NCBI GenBank assembly: GCA_964427155.1
Contig: CAYRSC010000015.1
Coordinates: forward strand, 1-64,000
Direction of reading: 5' to 3'
From: Desulfothermus sp964427155
GTDB lineage: Bacteria; Desulfobacterota; Desulfovibrionia; Desulfovibrionales; Desulfothermaceae
Length of the DNA stretch: 64,000 bases
In this document: one piece after another, positions 42,901 through 52,478 of the stretch
Layout: every line of letters starts with the position of its first letter
Position numbering within the stretch: the stretch's first letter is position 1
Notes under the pieces: model-generated
Told to the model about the DNA's origin: nothing
Seen by the model: only the letters and a program-made list of their open reading frames with translations
Databases searched by the model: none
Program-made: the position numbers and the translations under genes

Positions 42901-44012
42901 GGATGTAAAGAAGATAATTCCTTATAAATTTGTCAAGTTCCCCATCCAGAACCTTTTCCACATTGGACTCTTCAGTGTTGGTTCTGTGGTCCTTTACCAA
43001 CCTATAGGGCTGAAGGGTATAGGTCCTTATTTGGGAGCCCCACGCAATGGCACTCTTTTGAGCATATTCCCTTTGTTTTTCTTCTTCAAGACGCTTTAGT
43101 TCCCTTTCGTACAATCGTGCCTTTAGGATCTTGAGAGCGATCTCTTTATTCCGGAATTGGGATTTTTCATTCTGACACTGAACCACTATTCCTGTGGGAA
43201 GATGGGTTATCCTCACAGCTGAACTGGTTTTATTGACTGACTGTCCCCCTGGCCCTCCTGCTCTAAAGACGTCAATTCGCAGGTCTTCTTCCCTGATCTC
43301 AATCTTTATCTCCTTATTGGCGTCGGGATAAACGTCCACAGAGGCAAAAGAGGTATGTCTTCTCCCTGATGCATCAAAGGGAGAGATCCTGATTAGCCTA
43401 TGGATACCCTTCTCCCCTTTAAGGAGACCATAGGCATAGGGACCTTCTATAGATATACTTACATTCTTTAGGCCCGCCTCTTCTCCAGGGAGATAGTCCA
43501 GGAGCCTTACCTTATAGTTATGATTTTCTGCCCACCTCTTATACATCCTAAGGAGCATTTCTGCCCAGTCCTGTGCCTCTGTCCCTCCTGCCCCTGGATG
43601 TATCTCTAATATGGCATCACTTTTGTCTTCTGGAGAGGAGAGGAGTGTTTTTAATTCAAATTCCTCAAGGAGTTCTTTAAATTCCATAAGCTGTTCCTTT
43701 GCCGCCAAGATGATCTCCTCGGTCTCCTCTTCCTCCACCAGTTCAAACCACTCTTCTACGGCTCGGCGACAATCTTCCAGCGTATATATTTCCTGAAGTT
43801 GATTTTCCAGATACGTCTTCCTCTGTAATATGGGTTTCAAGGAGTCAGGGTCATTCCATCTATCAGGCTTACTGAGTTCCCTCTCTATCTCCTCAAGCTC
43901 TTTCTTGAGTTGAGCTACGTCAAAGACGCCCCCTGAGGCTTAGATATTTTGAAAGGGTATCCTCCTTTTCCTTTTTGAGTTCTGGAAGCTGGACTATATT
44001 TTCTCGTTGCAT
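42875..44012 (-). CDS. prfB: peptide chain release factor 2, programmed +1 frameshift
   Basis: RF2 is encoded in two frames. Frame 0 runs from the ATG at 44012 (SD GAGGAGG) for 30 codons to CTT-TGA. After slipping one base at 43922, frame +1 continues GAC GTA GCT for 348 residues to 42875. The fused protein is 378 residues, with the UGA/UAA-recognition tripeptide SPF at 210-212 and the peptidyl-hydrolysis GGQ at 255-257. RF2 ends translation at UAA and UGA and regulates itself through this slip. Looking only at the second frame would wrongly start the gene at a TTG at 43840. Confidence 0.95.
43919..43934 (-). other. programmed +1 frameshift site of prfB
   Basis: The minus strand reads AGG GGG CGT CTT TGA C (43934-43919). 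An SD-like AGGGGG lies just upstream of the slippery CTT-TGA-C, the same layout as the E. coli prfB site. Slow recognition of UGA by RF2 promotes the shift. Confidence 0.93.
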
Positions 44013-44023
44013 TTCACTCCTCC

Positions 44024-45529
44024 TCACTTACTTCCAGCAAGTACTTTAAGGAAGCAGATGATCCCCCAGGGTATCAGGGTTCCTATAAGTATTACGTACC
44101 TGAGCAGTCTCCAGTGTCTTGTATAAAATGTCATTGTCTCCACCAGGGCCACCTTATCATAAGTTATCTCACCCTGTTTAAAGAGCCACAGGCGTCTTAC
44201 CACCTTTCCCCTGGGAGATATGATGGCAGAGATGCCATCATTAGTGGAACGGATAAGGTATCTATTTGTTTCCACTGCCCTTAAAATGGCCTGATTGAGA
44301 TGTTGATATGGTCCAGAAGAGTCTCCAAACCAGGCATCGTTACTGATATTTACAAGGAGGTTTGCCCCCCTTTGAACTTCTCTGGCCACTAGCTCCGGGA
44401 ATATGACTTCATAACAGATAAGGGTTCCAATGGCAAGATTTCTCCACCTAAGGGGATATAGCCTGGTGCCCGGCGTAAAGTCTCCTGGTCCCTGAACCAT
44501 CTTCTTCAAAAAAGGAAAATATCTTGATAGGGGGACATATTCCCCAAAAGGGACCAGGTGGACCTTATCATATCTCGCCACTATCTTTCCCCTGACTATG
44601 AGATAGGCGCTATTAAAATAGCTTACTCCCCTATCCCTCATCCTGAAACCAGGGGCCCCTGTAAGAAGGATAATCTTATGGAGAATGGTGAATCTCAATA
44701 TCTTCCTTAGATGAGGAGAGGAAGTGGTAAAATAAAAGGGCATTGCAGTCTCAGGCCATACCACAAGGGCAGGGGAAGGAGTTGAATGTAGAGAGGAGAT
44801 TGCCTCTGTGGTGAGGGAGAGATAGGTGTGAAGGGTAAGGTCTTGATACTGGGTATCCCATTTGTGATATTGATTAATATTTCCCTGCACTGCTCCACAG
44901 GAGATAAACCCTTTTGAGGGAATGGGGGAAGAAGGGAAGGCGGGGAGATAGAGCAGAAGCGAGAGAAGGGCTGCAGGGAGGATGGCCCAGGACCTTTTTC
45001 TTCCAATTTCATATATACAAATGGCAATACCAGAGAAGACCCCAGATAGGAGATAGGGCCCAATATATCTTATGGCCTGAATGCTCCAGGGATAATGGGC
45101 AAAGGCCTGGCAGAGAGAAAGCCAGGGTAGCCCTGTAAAGAGATGACCCCTGAGATATTCAATAAAACTCCATAAGAATATGGCCAGAGGGAGTTTAAGG
45201 AGAAAAGGATATTCCTTGATGTACCAAAGGCCCAAGGAGTAGAGCAGGGGATAGATGCCCAGATAGAGGCCCAGGAGGATAGGACAGGCAATGGCCACCA
45301 CCAGGGGGACTGAGGTAAAATTTATCACAGGATAGGCTATCCAATACAGACAGGTGGAATATACCATTGCCCCGAAGAGCCATGCAGATCCCATCACTCT
45401 CTTCACAGGTCCCTGGGAGAGGGAGAGGTGATACATGATTAAGGGGAAGAGTAACACCCCTGGAGGAAATTGTCCCACAGGATTGGCAAAACCAAACCAG
45501 ATGGTCAGGATAGAGACAAGATAAAACAT
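44024..45529 (-). CDS. lnt: apolipoprotein N-acyltransferase
   Basis: 501 residues with six or more N-terminal membrane helices (to about 200) and a periplasmic nitrilase domain. The catalytic triad is visible as Glu260 (VVWPETAMPF), Lys322 (RYDKVHLVPFGEY) and Cys372 (TLICYEVIFPEL). It adds the third acyl chain to lipoproteins in the inner membrane and so supports a Gram-negative envelope. It lies 11 bases before prfB and 7 after the CBS protein gene; lnt-corC pairing is common. Confidence 0.94.
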   Translation of the reverse strand: MFYLVSILTIWFGFANPVGQFPPGVLLFPLIMYHLSLSQGPVKRVMGSAWLFGAMVYSTCLYWIAYPVINFTSVPLVVAIACPILLGLYLGIYPLLYSLGLWYIKEYPFLLKLPLAIFLWSFIEYLRGHLFTGLPWLSLCQAFAHYPWSIQAIRYIGPYLLSGVFSGIAICIYEIGRKRSWAILPAALLSLLLYLPAFPSSPIPSKGFISCGAVQGNINQYHKWDTQYQDLTLHTYLSLTTEAISSLHSTPSPALVVWPETAMPFYFTTSSPHLRKILRFTILHKIILLTGAPGFRMRDRGVSYFNSAYLIVRGKIVARYDKVHLVPFGEYVPLSRYFPFLKKMVQGPGDFTPGTRLYPLRWRNLAIGTLICYEVIFPELVAREVQRGANLLVNISNDAWFGDSSGPYQHLNQAILRAVETNRYLIRSTNDGISAIISPRGKVVRRLWLFKQGEITYDKVALVETMTFYTRHWRLLRYVILIGTLIPWGIICFLKVLAGSK

Positions 45530-45536
45530 GGGGAGA

Positions 45537-46412
45537 TCAGGAGGTGGACTTTGAGGAGGATTGCTCCAGCTCTTGCTTTGTTTCTAACTTTACAGGGTGG
45601 ATGAGGATGAGTCCAATGTGTTTTTTATCCGCCTCTTTTATCTGGAAATTGTAACCCTTTATCTTAAAGGACTCCCCTGGATTTGGAATACGCCCAATCT
45701 TTTCTGTAAGATATCCTCCAATGGTCTCCACAAAGTCTGAAGAGAGTTCTATGCCCAGTTGCTCCTTGAGGTCTTCTAAGGAAGTCCTTCCAGAGACAAG
45801 ACAGCTGGCGTTCTCCAGTATCTGAATCTCTTCCTCTCTGGGCATGTCATATTCATCCTCTATCTCCCCCACTATTTCCTCCAATACATCTTCCAGGGTA
45901 ATAAGACCCGACGTCCCCCCATACTCATCAATGGCAATGGCCAGGTGTAATTTTTTACTTTGAAATTCAAGGAGCATGTCCTTGACATTCTTGGTCTCAG
46001 GGACAAAAAAAGGTGGTCTCATTATCTCTTCCAGACGTCTGTGTTCCTCTTTCAAAAGCAGGGGTAACAGGTCCTTGGCATGTATTATACCCACTATTTG
46101 GTCCTTATTTTCTCTGTAGATGGGGATCCGTGAGTGTCCGTTTTTTATAATAATCTCTGCCACATCTTCCAGGGATGACCCTATTTCAGCACAATCTATG
46201 TCAGTTCGGGGCACCATTATTTCGTATATCTTTTTTTCCCCCAGTCTTAAGATGTTTAACATCATGGAGGCCAGATCATTGGGTATGTTCTTTGAATCCC
46301 TGGCCTCTTCTATTATCTTTTCAAGAGAAGAGTGGCTCTTCCCACTGGCAAAGAGGTTTTTTATGGTGTGCCATAATTTGCCCTCATATCCCTCTTCCGC
46401 CTGGTTTTTCAC
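45537..46412 (-). CDS. CorC/HlyC-type CBS-domain protein
   Basis: 291 residues. A tandem CBS pair lies at about 65-185 (MVPRTDIDCAEIGSSLEDV, HAKDLLPLLLKEEH) and a CorC/HlyC domain at about 200-280 (LVSGRTSLEDLKEQLGIEL). There is no N-terminal membrane domain, so it is the short CorC type. Such proteins bind adenine nucleotides and are linked to Mg/Co efflux or ribosome-associated functions. It stands directly upstream of lnt, as in many proteobacteria. Confidence 0.88.
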   Translation of the reverse strand: MKNQAEEGYEGKLWHTIKNLFASGKSHSSLEKIIEEARDSKNIPNDLASMMLNILRLGEKKIYEIMVPRTDIDCAEIGSSLEDVAEIIIKNGHSRIPIYRENKDQIVGIIHAKDLLPLLLKEEHRRLEEIMRPPFFVPETKNVKDMLLEFQSKKLHLAIAIDEYGGTSGLITLEDVLEEIVGEIEDEYDMPREEEIQILENASCLVSGRTSLEDLKEQLGIELSSDFVETIGGYLTEKIGRIPNPGESFKIKGYNFQIKEADKKHIGLILIHPVKLETKQELEQSSSKSTS

Positions 46413-46433
46413 CTGTTTTTCCCCTCCTTGGTT

Positions 46434-47516
46434 TTATTTTATTCCTTTTTGAATCAGGCGAAGGTTTTTCAAAAATACCCACTTGGCCAGGTCGTCCTGT
46501 CCTTCTTCAGAGGAAATTTTCCTCCATACAAGCCTTTTCTTATCCTTTGGATCCAGGGATGCCTCTTTTATAAATTCCATCCCCACCTCTATATCCCTGG
46601 TAACAAAATCTTCAAAGTAATTCCTGGGCCTGCACCATAACAGTAGCTTTTTCTTCCGTTTTCCGTCTAAAAAAGATAAATATAAAAGGACATCTGGAGG
46701 ATTCTCCATATCAAGGGAAAGGGCCTTTTTTATCTTATTGGAAAATTTTAGCCTTATCCCTCCCGCAGAGATGTTCACTATCTGTATGGGAGGGGTGGTT
46801 TCCTTTGCCTTCTTATCCTCTTCTCCTTCTTTCCCCTTTTCTTTTTCCTTTTCTTTTTTGGGGGGATATACAAATATAGGTTTGGGAAGGTCTTTTATTT
46901 CATTTATCTCCTGTTCAGGCTTTATAAGGTAGAGCATAAGCCTTTCAAATTCAGAATTCTTTGCCTCAATCCTAAAATGCCTCCTCTTTTGTTTTATCTC
47001 CATGGTAGAGGGAAATTCTATTTCCAGATAATATCCATTTAACTCACTGAAATAATTTAAAATCCTAGACTCAAAAAAATAAAATATCTTTTTGTTTTTT
47101 TCCTGAGAGATACTAAAATAGAGGAAGATCTTTTTTCCAATCCATTCAGAGGTAGGGGTGACCTTTAAAGGTAGCTCCAGAGAAAGGCTATTTTTTTTGA
47201 CATCTATAAGGGTACATATTGCAGCGAATTTAGGTTGATCTGAAAAGCTGAGCTCAAACTTACTCCGCTCTGCCATGGAGGTGAGTAATATCTCCCTTAT
47301 CTCTGCGCGATCTGTCTTTATGAAAGGACTTGGTTTGGATCTTCTGCGATAGGCCTTTATCCTCTGTAAGAGGATATAAATCAAGACCAATATGAGGATG
47401 ATAAGGACAATAAATTGGATTATAAGGATGGTCTCAGGAGAGAGTTCCCATTTGTTATGGACAAAACTCCTGCTTATCTTCTGAAGATAGCTCTGAGATC
47501 TGAAGGGAATAACCAT
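46434..47516 (-). CDS. membrane-anchored PilZ-like c-di-GMP-binding protein
   Basis: 360 residues. One membrane segment (about 27-50, LIIQFIVLIILILVLIYILL) is followed by a YcgR-like N-terminal region and a PilZ-like domain with QKRRHFRIEAKNSEF (about 174-188, resembling the RxxxR motif) and NISAGGIRLKF (about 248-258, resembling D/NxSxxG). A low-complexity Lys/Glu tract (about 223-242) is inserted between these motifs. It probably reads cyclic di-GMP, which the nearby GGDEF protein could make. The ATG at 47516 lacks a close SD (GAGAGGAGGAG is about 22 bases away), so the start is uncertain. Confidence 0.75.
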   Translation of the reverse strand: MVIPFRSQSYLQKISRSFVHNKWELSPETILIIQFIVLIILILVLIYILLQRIKAYRRRSKPSPFIKTDRAEIREILLTSMAERSKFELSFSDQPKFAAICTLIDVKKNSLSLELPLKVTPTSEWIGKKIFLYFSISQEKNKKIFYFFESRILNYFSELNGYYLEIEFPSTMEIKQKRRHFRIEAKNSEFERLMLYLIKPEQEINEIKDLPKPIFVYPPKKEKEKEKGKEGEEDKKAKETTPPIQIVNISAGGIRLKFSNKIKKALSLDMENPPDVLLYLSFLDGKRKKKLLLWCRPRNYFEDFVTRDIEVGMEFIKEASLDPKDKKRLVWRKISSEEGQDDLAKWVFLKNLRLIQKGIK

Positions 47517-47588
47517 ATCTTTTAATAAAATAATAAGACTCCTCCTCTCAAGGACTCATGATTGGAAATTCCTTCCTTTTCATGGTAA

Positions 47589-48803
47589 TTAATGCAAAAG
47601 TGTTGCCATTACCATGGCATCCTTTATGGTATTTTTTATGGATGCACATTCATTGGGTTGATGCGCGTATCCAAGGAGGGTGGCCCATACCACTGCAGGA
47701 TAATTATTTTTTCTGGGATATACTGCAACCGTTCCCCCTCCCACTCCCTGCACCATGGCATCAACCCCATATATCTTTTTGATGGCACTCCTGAGTTCCT
47801 CCACAAGAGGATGGTCTTTGGGGGTGGGGGGAGAGGATTCACTGTGGATTATTTTATAGCTTATCTTTACTCCATAAGAGCTTTCCACCCTTCCACCAAT
47901 CTCTTTTATTTTCCCCATCACATCCTCTATGGAATAACAGGGAAGAACCCTGCAATCCAGATAAAAGACGTCCTTTCCAGGGATGGTATTTATATTTGGG
48001 ACATTTTCTTCTTTTCTAGTGGGTTCAAAGGTAGAGGAGGGGGGAGAAAAGAGGTGGTCTTTTTTGTCAAAAATAGAGTAGAGATCTCTTAGCTCTCCTA
48101 TAAAGGCAGATGTTGCAACCAGGGTGTTTATCCCTTTCTCTGGGGTAGATGCATGGCATTGCCTTCCCACTATCTCAACCCTTAACCACAACATCCCCTT
48201 TTCTGCTATTTCTATCATTGAAGAGTCCTTTGTACCAAAATCCGGAATAAGGAACTGGTCTCTCTCCCCAAATATCTCCCTATGTCTCCTGAAGAGGAAC
48301 TCCAGCCCATACTTGTTCCCTGTCTCTTCATCAGAGACCAGCAAGATACCCAGATTTATCTTTGGTTTTACCCCATTTTTAACAAAGGCCTTTGCAGTTA
48401 GGATAGAAGAGACAATCCCCTGATTATTGTCTTCCACCCCCCGGCCATACAACAGGTCCCCCTCCTGCACCAGGATATAAGGATCTGTCTTCCAAAGGGA
48501 CATATCCCCTGGGGGCACCACATCCATGTGTGAGACTATCCACATGGTCCTGGAACTATCCCTTCCTGGAACCACCGCCACAATATTGGGACGACTCCCT
48601 GAGGAGACCCTCTCGTCTGGCGCAGGATAATTCTCTATATGGGGTATTTCCAGAGCATCCAGATATGAGAGAAGAAATTGCGCCTTTTTCTCTTCCCCAT
48701 CTCCCCCATTCTCCGGGGAAAGGGCAGGACAGGATACCAGCCCTTCTTGAAGTTCCACAACTGTGGAGACATCCTTTTCTATATATTCCAATACATCCTT
48801 CAT
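47589..48803 (-). CDS. M20-family metallopeptidase/deacylase
   Basis: 404 residues. Metal-site segments are VSHMDVVPPGD (about 91-101), GRGVEDNNQG (about 116-125) and SDEETGNKYG (about 157-166), followed by the dimerisation domain and a C-terminal His region (LGYAHQPNECASI). M20 enzymes remove acyl or amino-acid groups (ArgE, DapE, carboxypeptidases). Because neighbours do not reveal the substrate, I leave it general. It ends in a region with no terminator that I can see. Confidence 0.87.
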   Translation of the reverse strand: MKDVLEYIEKDVSTVVELQEGLVSCPALSPENGGDGEEKKAQFLLSYLDALEIPHIENYPAPDERVSSGSRPNIVAVVPGRDSSRTMWIVSHMDVVPPGDMSLWKTDPYILVQEGDLLYGRGVEDNNQGIVSSILTAKAFVKNGVKPKINLGILLVSDEETGNKYGLEFLFRRHREIFGERDQFLIPDFGTKDSSMIEIAEKGMLWLRVEIVGRQCHASTPEKGINTLVATSAFIGELRDLYSIFDKKDHLFSPPSSTFEPTRKEENVPNINTIPGKDVFYLDCRVLPCYSIEDVMGKIKEIGGRVESSYGVKISYKIIHSESSPPTPKDHPLVEELRSAIKKIYGVDAMVQGVGGGTVAVYPRKNNYPAVVWATLLGYAHQPNECASIKNTIKDAMVMATLLH

Positions 48804-48813
48804 AAAACCTTGC

Positions 48814-49092
48814 CTATCTTCCTCGGGCGGCTCTCTTGGAGGCCTTTAGAGGATTTAGTTTTACCTTTCCAGTCTTATCAATGGTGGCCTTTACGTGGGT
48901 GGCAAAGTTGCACGCACCATTTCTCCATTTTGCTGCTGGTCTTGCATAACTGGCACAATATCTTTCTCCCTCAAACTCCACGATCCTCTCGCAACCATTG
49001 CAATTTTCCACCACTGGTTCCAACAGCATCCCCTTAAACCTTAATCCCTTGTCTGTCTTTTCAGCCCCTTCAAAATAATTCTTTCCTGCCAT
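48814..49092 (-). CDS. PxxKW-family cysteine-rich small protein
   Basis: 92 residues from the ATG at 49092 (MAGKNYFEG). The core has PVVENCNGCERI, RYCASYARPAAKW and NGACNFATHVK, i.e. four cysteines and the PAAKW motif that names this family of small Desulfobacterota-associated proteins. Function is unknown; metal or cluster binding is plausible from the cysteines. An in-frame upstream extension to 49335 is probably not translated, since it runs across the divergent TetR promoter. It is followed by the M20 gene with a 10-base gap. Confidence 0.8.
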   Translation of the reverse strand: MAGKNYFEGAEKTDKGLRFKGMLLEPVVENCNGCERIVEFEGERYCASYARPAAKWRNGACNFATHVKATIDKTGKVKLNPLKASKRAARGR

Positions 49093-49211
49093 CTGCCTCA
49101 AACCTCCCTTTGAGTAATTGTTGCACAGACTTATCTTTCTATCTCCTGTATTTTTTTTAGTCAAGGTCAAACATGGGACAACTATCCATGGGGGCAGGGT
49201 AAATAAAGACC

Positions 49212-49257
49212 TTGACAGGGATAAAGAGGGGAGGTATTTTAAAACTGACCAGTCAGT
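49212..49257 (+). promoter_or_regulatory. promoter with TetR operator
   Basis: TTGACA (49212-49217), 17 bases, then TATTTT (49235-49240). Just downstream, over the expected transcription start, is ACTGAC-CA-GTCAGT (49244-49257), a perfect six-base-arm palindrome of the AcrR/TetR operator kind. The TetR gene at 49286 is the likely binder, giving autorepression and control of the efflux operon. Confidence 0.7.
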
Positions 49258-49285
49258 CTGAAGATTAAAGGAGGGAATAGACAAG

Positions 49286-49855
49286 GTGAACAACAGAGAG
49301 AAGATCCTGGCGGCAGCCAAGATAGAATTTGCCAAAAAGGGTTTTCATGGGAGTCTGGTTTCAGATATAGCCCGACGGGCAGGGGTGGGAAAGGGGACCA
49401 TATATAACTATTTTTCTAACAAGGAAGACCTATTTGGCTCTATCATAAAGGAGCAGATGGAAAACTTTGAGAGAAAGATCGCTTCAGTGGTGGGTAGGGA
49501 AGGGGATGTTCGTGAGATACTTCATGAGATAGCCCAGATCCACTTTGATGAATTTTATCGTTCCAAGGAGGTAATAGAGATATTGGTAATGGAAGGATTA
49601 AACAAGATAGGGGGAGTGAAACATGACTTTAAGAGGGGAATATTAAATATCAGGGACATGGTGGCTTCCATGTTAGATAGGGCCATTGTCAGGGGAGAGG
49701 TGAGGGATGTGGACACAAAGAAGGTGGCCCTTATGTTTCTGGGCCTATTGTGGACAATATTAAAAAACTGTATCGTGCTGGAGGAAAATGACCCCGACAA
49801 GAGATATGGGGAAATCATAGAGGAGGTCTTTTTTTATGGCATCTTTAAGGGATAA
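49286..49855 (+). CDS. TetR-family regulator of the EmrAB operon
   Basis: 189 residues from a GTG at 49286 with GGAGGG upstream. The helix-turn-helix (about 24-46) reads VSDIARRAGVGKGTIYNYFS and is followed by a helical ligand domain. It is first in the efflux operon and overlaps the TolC-like gene by 20 bases. The palindrome at 49244-49257 is its likely operator; an effluxed compound would release it. Confidence 0.9.
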   Translation: MNNREKILAAAKIEFAKKGFHGSLVSDIARRAGVGKGTIYNYFSNKEDLFGSIIKEQMENFERKIASVVGREGDVREILHEIAQIHFDEFYRSKEVIEILVMEGLNKIGGVKHDFKRGILNIRDMVASMLDRAIVRGEVRDVDTKKVALMFLGLLWTILKNCIVLEENDPDKRYGEIIEEVFFYGIFKG

Positions 49856-51212
49856 TAATACAGGGAAATTCTGTTATGGTTCCATTAAAAGGTCCTTGTG
49901 GACATGTATCTTAGTTTTTCTCGTGTTCTCTCTCTATCCCTCCTCAGGGATATGTGAGGACAAGGGAACAGTATTGACCTTATCCAGGGCAATTGAGATT
50001 GCACTACAACAAAATACCCAGATAAAAGAGGCCAGCTACAACGTAAAGGCATCTAGGGCGAGGCAGCGTTCCACCCTCTTTGAGATGTTTCCTCGCATAG
50101 GGGCAGAATATACCTATATCCATCTAAGGGATGAGCCCTATGCCAATATACAGATGGGGCCAGTGGTTCAAAAGATGCCCACAGGCTATACCAATACTAG
50201 TTCCTGGGATATATATGTAATTCAACCCATCTTTACTGGATTTGCCCTGCTCTCAAAACATGAAATAGCAACCCTGGGTCTTGATATGGAAAGACTGAGA
50301 CAGTCCCAGGTAAGACTTGATGTGGTATATGAGGTGAAACAAGCATATTTTAATGTATTACTCGCCCTCAAGGCCCTCCAGGTGAGGCAGGAGGAGGTGG
50401 CGGCCTTAAGGGCACACCTAACAGATGCAAAGAATTTTTATAGAGAAGGACTGATCCCTAAAAATGACCTTCTCAAATCCAAGGTGGCCTATTCCCTCTC
50501 TCTGCAAAGGCTTGCCAGGGCCCGAAGCGATCTGGTGGTGGCAAAGGCAAATCTCAATAGGGTCTTAAATAGGAGATTGGATATGCCTGTGGAAGTCCAG
50601 GATATCACCTCAATTCCTCCTTTAAAGGAGGGACTCCCAGCCCTTATAAAAAAGGCCCTGAGGATTAGACCTGCTATAATGGCCCTCAACAAGGGCATAA
50701 AACAGGCAAGGTTGTATGAGAGACTGGCCAGGAGCCCATTCTATCCCCGGGTGTCTCTCTTTGGAAAATACCAGCGGGAAGGGAGCCATATTTTTGCCAC
50801 TGAAAATAAGTTTAGCAATAAAAGCAATGTGGCCATTGGAGTCACTGCCAAATGGGAGTTCTTTGATTCAGGAAAGGATCTGGAAAATGTCAAGGAGAGC
50901 AAATACAAGATGATGGCATTGCTCCAAAAGAAAAAGACAGTGGAAGACCAGATAGCCCTTCAGGTAAAGAAGGCTTATGAAGATCTTATGGTAGCAAAGG
51001 CCAATCTCAGCACCGCGAAAAATGGACTCTCTCAGGCAAAAGAGAATTTTAGAATAACCAATGAAGGGTACAAGGTCCAAATAAATACATCTACTGATGT
51101 TCTTGATGCCAGGAGTTATCTAACGCAGGCAGAAATGCAATATTATGCAGCACTATATGGATACCATATTTCTCTTGCTGCATTATATAGGGCAGTTGGA
51201 TTGATGAGGTAA
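49836..51212 (+). CDS. TolC-family outer-membrane efflux protein
   Basis: 458 residues. A signal peptide (about 18-40) precedes two OEP repeats (LTLSRAIEIALQQNTQIKEA, about 47-66, and the long helical hairpins thereafter). It is the outer-membrane duct of the EmrAB-type pump encoded next. It overlaps the tetR gene and is followed 26 bases later by the EmrA-like gene. It is not closely similar by eye to the TolC at 17919. Confidence 0.9.
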   Translation: MASLRDNNTGKFCYGSIKRSLWTCILVFLVFSLYPSSGICEDKGTVLTLSRAIEIALQQNTQIKEASYNVKASRARQRSTLFEMFPRIGAEYTYIHLRDEPYANIQMGPVVQKMPTGYTNTSSWDIYVIQPIFTGFALLSKHEIATLGLDMERLRQSQVRLDVVYEVKQAYFNVLLALKALQVRQEEVAALRAHLTDAKNFYREGLIPKNDLLKSKVAYSLSLQRLARARSDLVVAKANLNRVLNRRLDMPVEVQDITSIPPLKEGLPALIKKALRIRPAIMALNKGIKQARLYERLARSPFYPRVSLFGKYQREGSHIFATENKFSNKSNVAIGVTAKWEFFDSGKDLENVKESKYKMMALLQKKKTVEDQIALQVKKAYEDLMVAKANLSTAKNGLSQAKENFRITNEGYKVQINTSTDVLDARSYLTQAEMQYYAALYGYHISLAALYRAVGLMR

Positions 51213-51238
51213 AATTAATATAAATTTGAGGTGAAGAA

Positions 51239-52468
51239 ATGGCTCAGAAAGAAAATAGCATAAATAGCAGAGGAAGACGTGGAATTTTGATTATTTTATC
51301 TATTTTGGTCCTTGGACTTATTATATTTTTTCTTTATTGGTATTTTTACCTAAAAAATTATGTATTTACAGACGATGCTTATGTAGTTGCAGATAATGCT
51401 TATATAAGCTCACGAATACCAGGAACTATAGAAACTTTATTAGTCCATAATGACGATTATGTAAAGAAAGGAGATTTATTAATAAAATTAGATCCATCTA
51501 TATATAAAACAAAATTAAATAGAATTGAAGAAGAATTAAAAGTTGTTTTATATCAACTAAATAGTTCTTATAAGGAATTGGATATATTAAAATATAATCT
51601 GAAAAAACAAACATCAATTAGTAAAAATAATATAAAACTCCTACTTGCAGAACAAAAGAGGTTAAATTTTGAGATAAAAAGTTTAAGTTCAAAAAAGGAT
51701 GTATTGTTAAAAGATTTACACCTAGCACAAATTGAATATAAGCGTTATTTAAATCTCTATAAAAGACATTCCATATCCAGGGATAAGTTTGATAGAGTGA
51801 AGACCATTCGGGACAAATTGGTATGTGAAATCTCTTCCATAGGGTTTCAAATAAAGTCCCTTAAGGCATCTCTGAGTTCCCTGAAGGAGAAGATCAATAA
51901 TGCCAGGATACAACAGGAAATAGTTCATAAGGACCTTGAAAAAATAGCGGTTACTGAGGAGAAAATAAGGTCCCTTGAGGCCAAGAGGGATGCCATGAGG
52001 GCGGCGGTAAAAGAGGCCCAGTTAACCCTGGGATATACCCATATAACTGCGCCCATCTCTGGTTATATAGCCGGGTGTAAACTCCAGGTTGGAGACAGGG
52101 TCATGCCAGGTCAGCCCCTTATGATAATAGTCCCCCTCAAAAGGGTATATGTGGAGGCCAACTTCAAAGAGACCCAGCTCAAGGACGTGTGCATAGGGCA
52201 GAAGGTGGAGATAAAGGCAGATATGTATCCTGGTCACATATTTTACGGTCATGTGGCGGGAATTCGGGCGGGCACAGGGAGTGCATTCTCTTTGCTTCCA
52301 CCTGAGAATGCCTCTGGCAATTGGATAAAGGTGGTCCAGCGGGTGCCAGTAAAAATAGAGTTAAACCACCCATTTTCTCCCCAATATCCACTTCGTGTAG
52401 GGTGTTCTCTGGAGGTTCGTATTGACATTCGTAAAAAAACAGGTCCCAGATTAAGGGGTCTAAAATAA
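51239..52468 (+). CDS. EmrA/HlyD-type membrane fusion protein
   Basis: 409 residues. A single N-terminal membrane helix (about 14-36) is followed by DDAYVVADNAYISSRIPGTI (about 46-65), a long coiled-coil and the second lipoyl half (YTHITAPISGYIAGCKLQVG, about 266-285). It links the EmrB-type transporter to TolC. The first half of the gene (to about 51770) is very AT-rich with A/T-ending codons. The second half returns to the normal composition of the region, an abrupt change within one intact reading frame. Confidence 0.9.
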   Translation: MAQKENSINSRGRRGILIILSILVLGLIIFFLYWYFYLKNYVFTDDAYVVADNAYISSRIPGTIETLLVHNDDYVKKGDLLIKLDPSIYKTKLNRIEEELKVVLYQLNSSYKELDILKYNLKKQTSISKNNIKLLLAEQKRLNFEIKSLSSKKDVLLKDLHLAQIEYKRYLNLYKRHSISRDKFDRVKTIRDKLVCEISSIGFQIKSLKASLSSLKEKINNARIQQEIVHKDLEKIAVTEEKIRSLEAKRDAMRAAVKEAQLTLGYTHITAPISGYIAGCKLQVGDRVMPGQPLMIIVPLKRVYVEANFKETQLKDVCIGQKVEIKADMYPGHIFYGHVAGIRAGTGSAFSLLPPENASGNWIKVVQRVPVKIELNHPFSPQYPLRVGCSLEVRIDIRKKTGPRLRGLK

Positions 52469-52478
52469 GGGGTCTTTT

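Noticed and set aside
42875..43840. prfB starting at 43840
   Set aside because: The upstream frame with the programmed CTT-TGA-C site gives the expected RF2 length and N-terminus.
11960..44012. Reassigned genetic code with UGA as tryptophan
   Set aside because: UGA ends HU, BtuC and the btuF-like gene itself, and prfB keeps its UGA-dependent frameshift.
48814..49335. 173-residue version of the PxxKW protein
   Set aside because: The extra 81 residues cross the divergent TetR promoter and operator and have no conserved look; the ATG at 49092 gives the family length.
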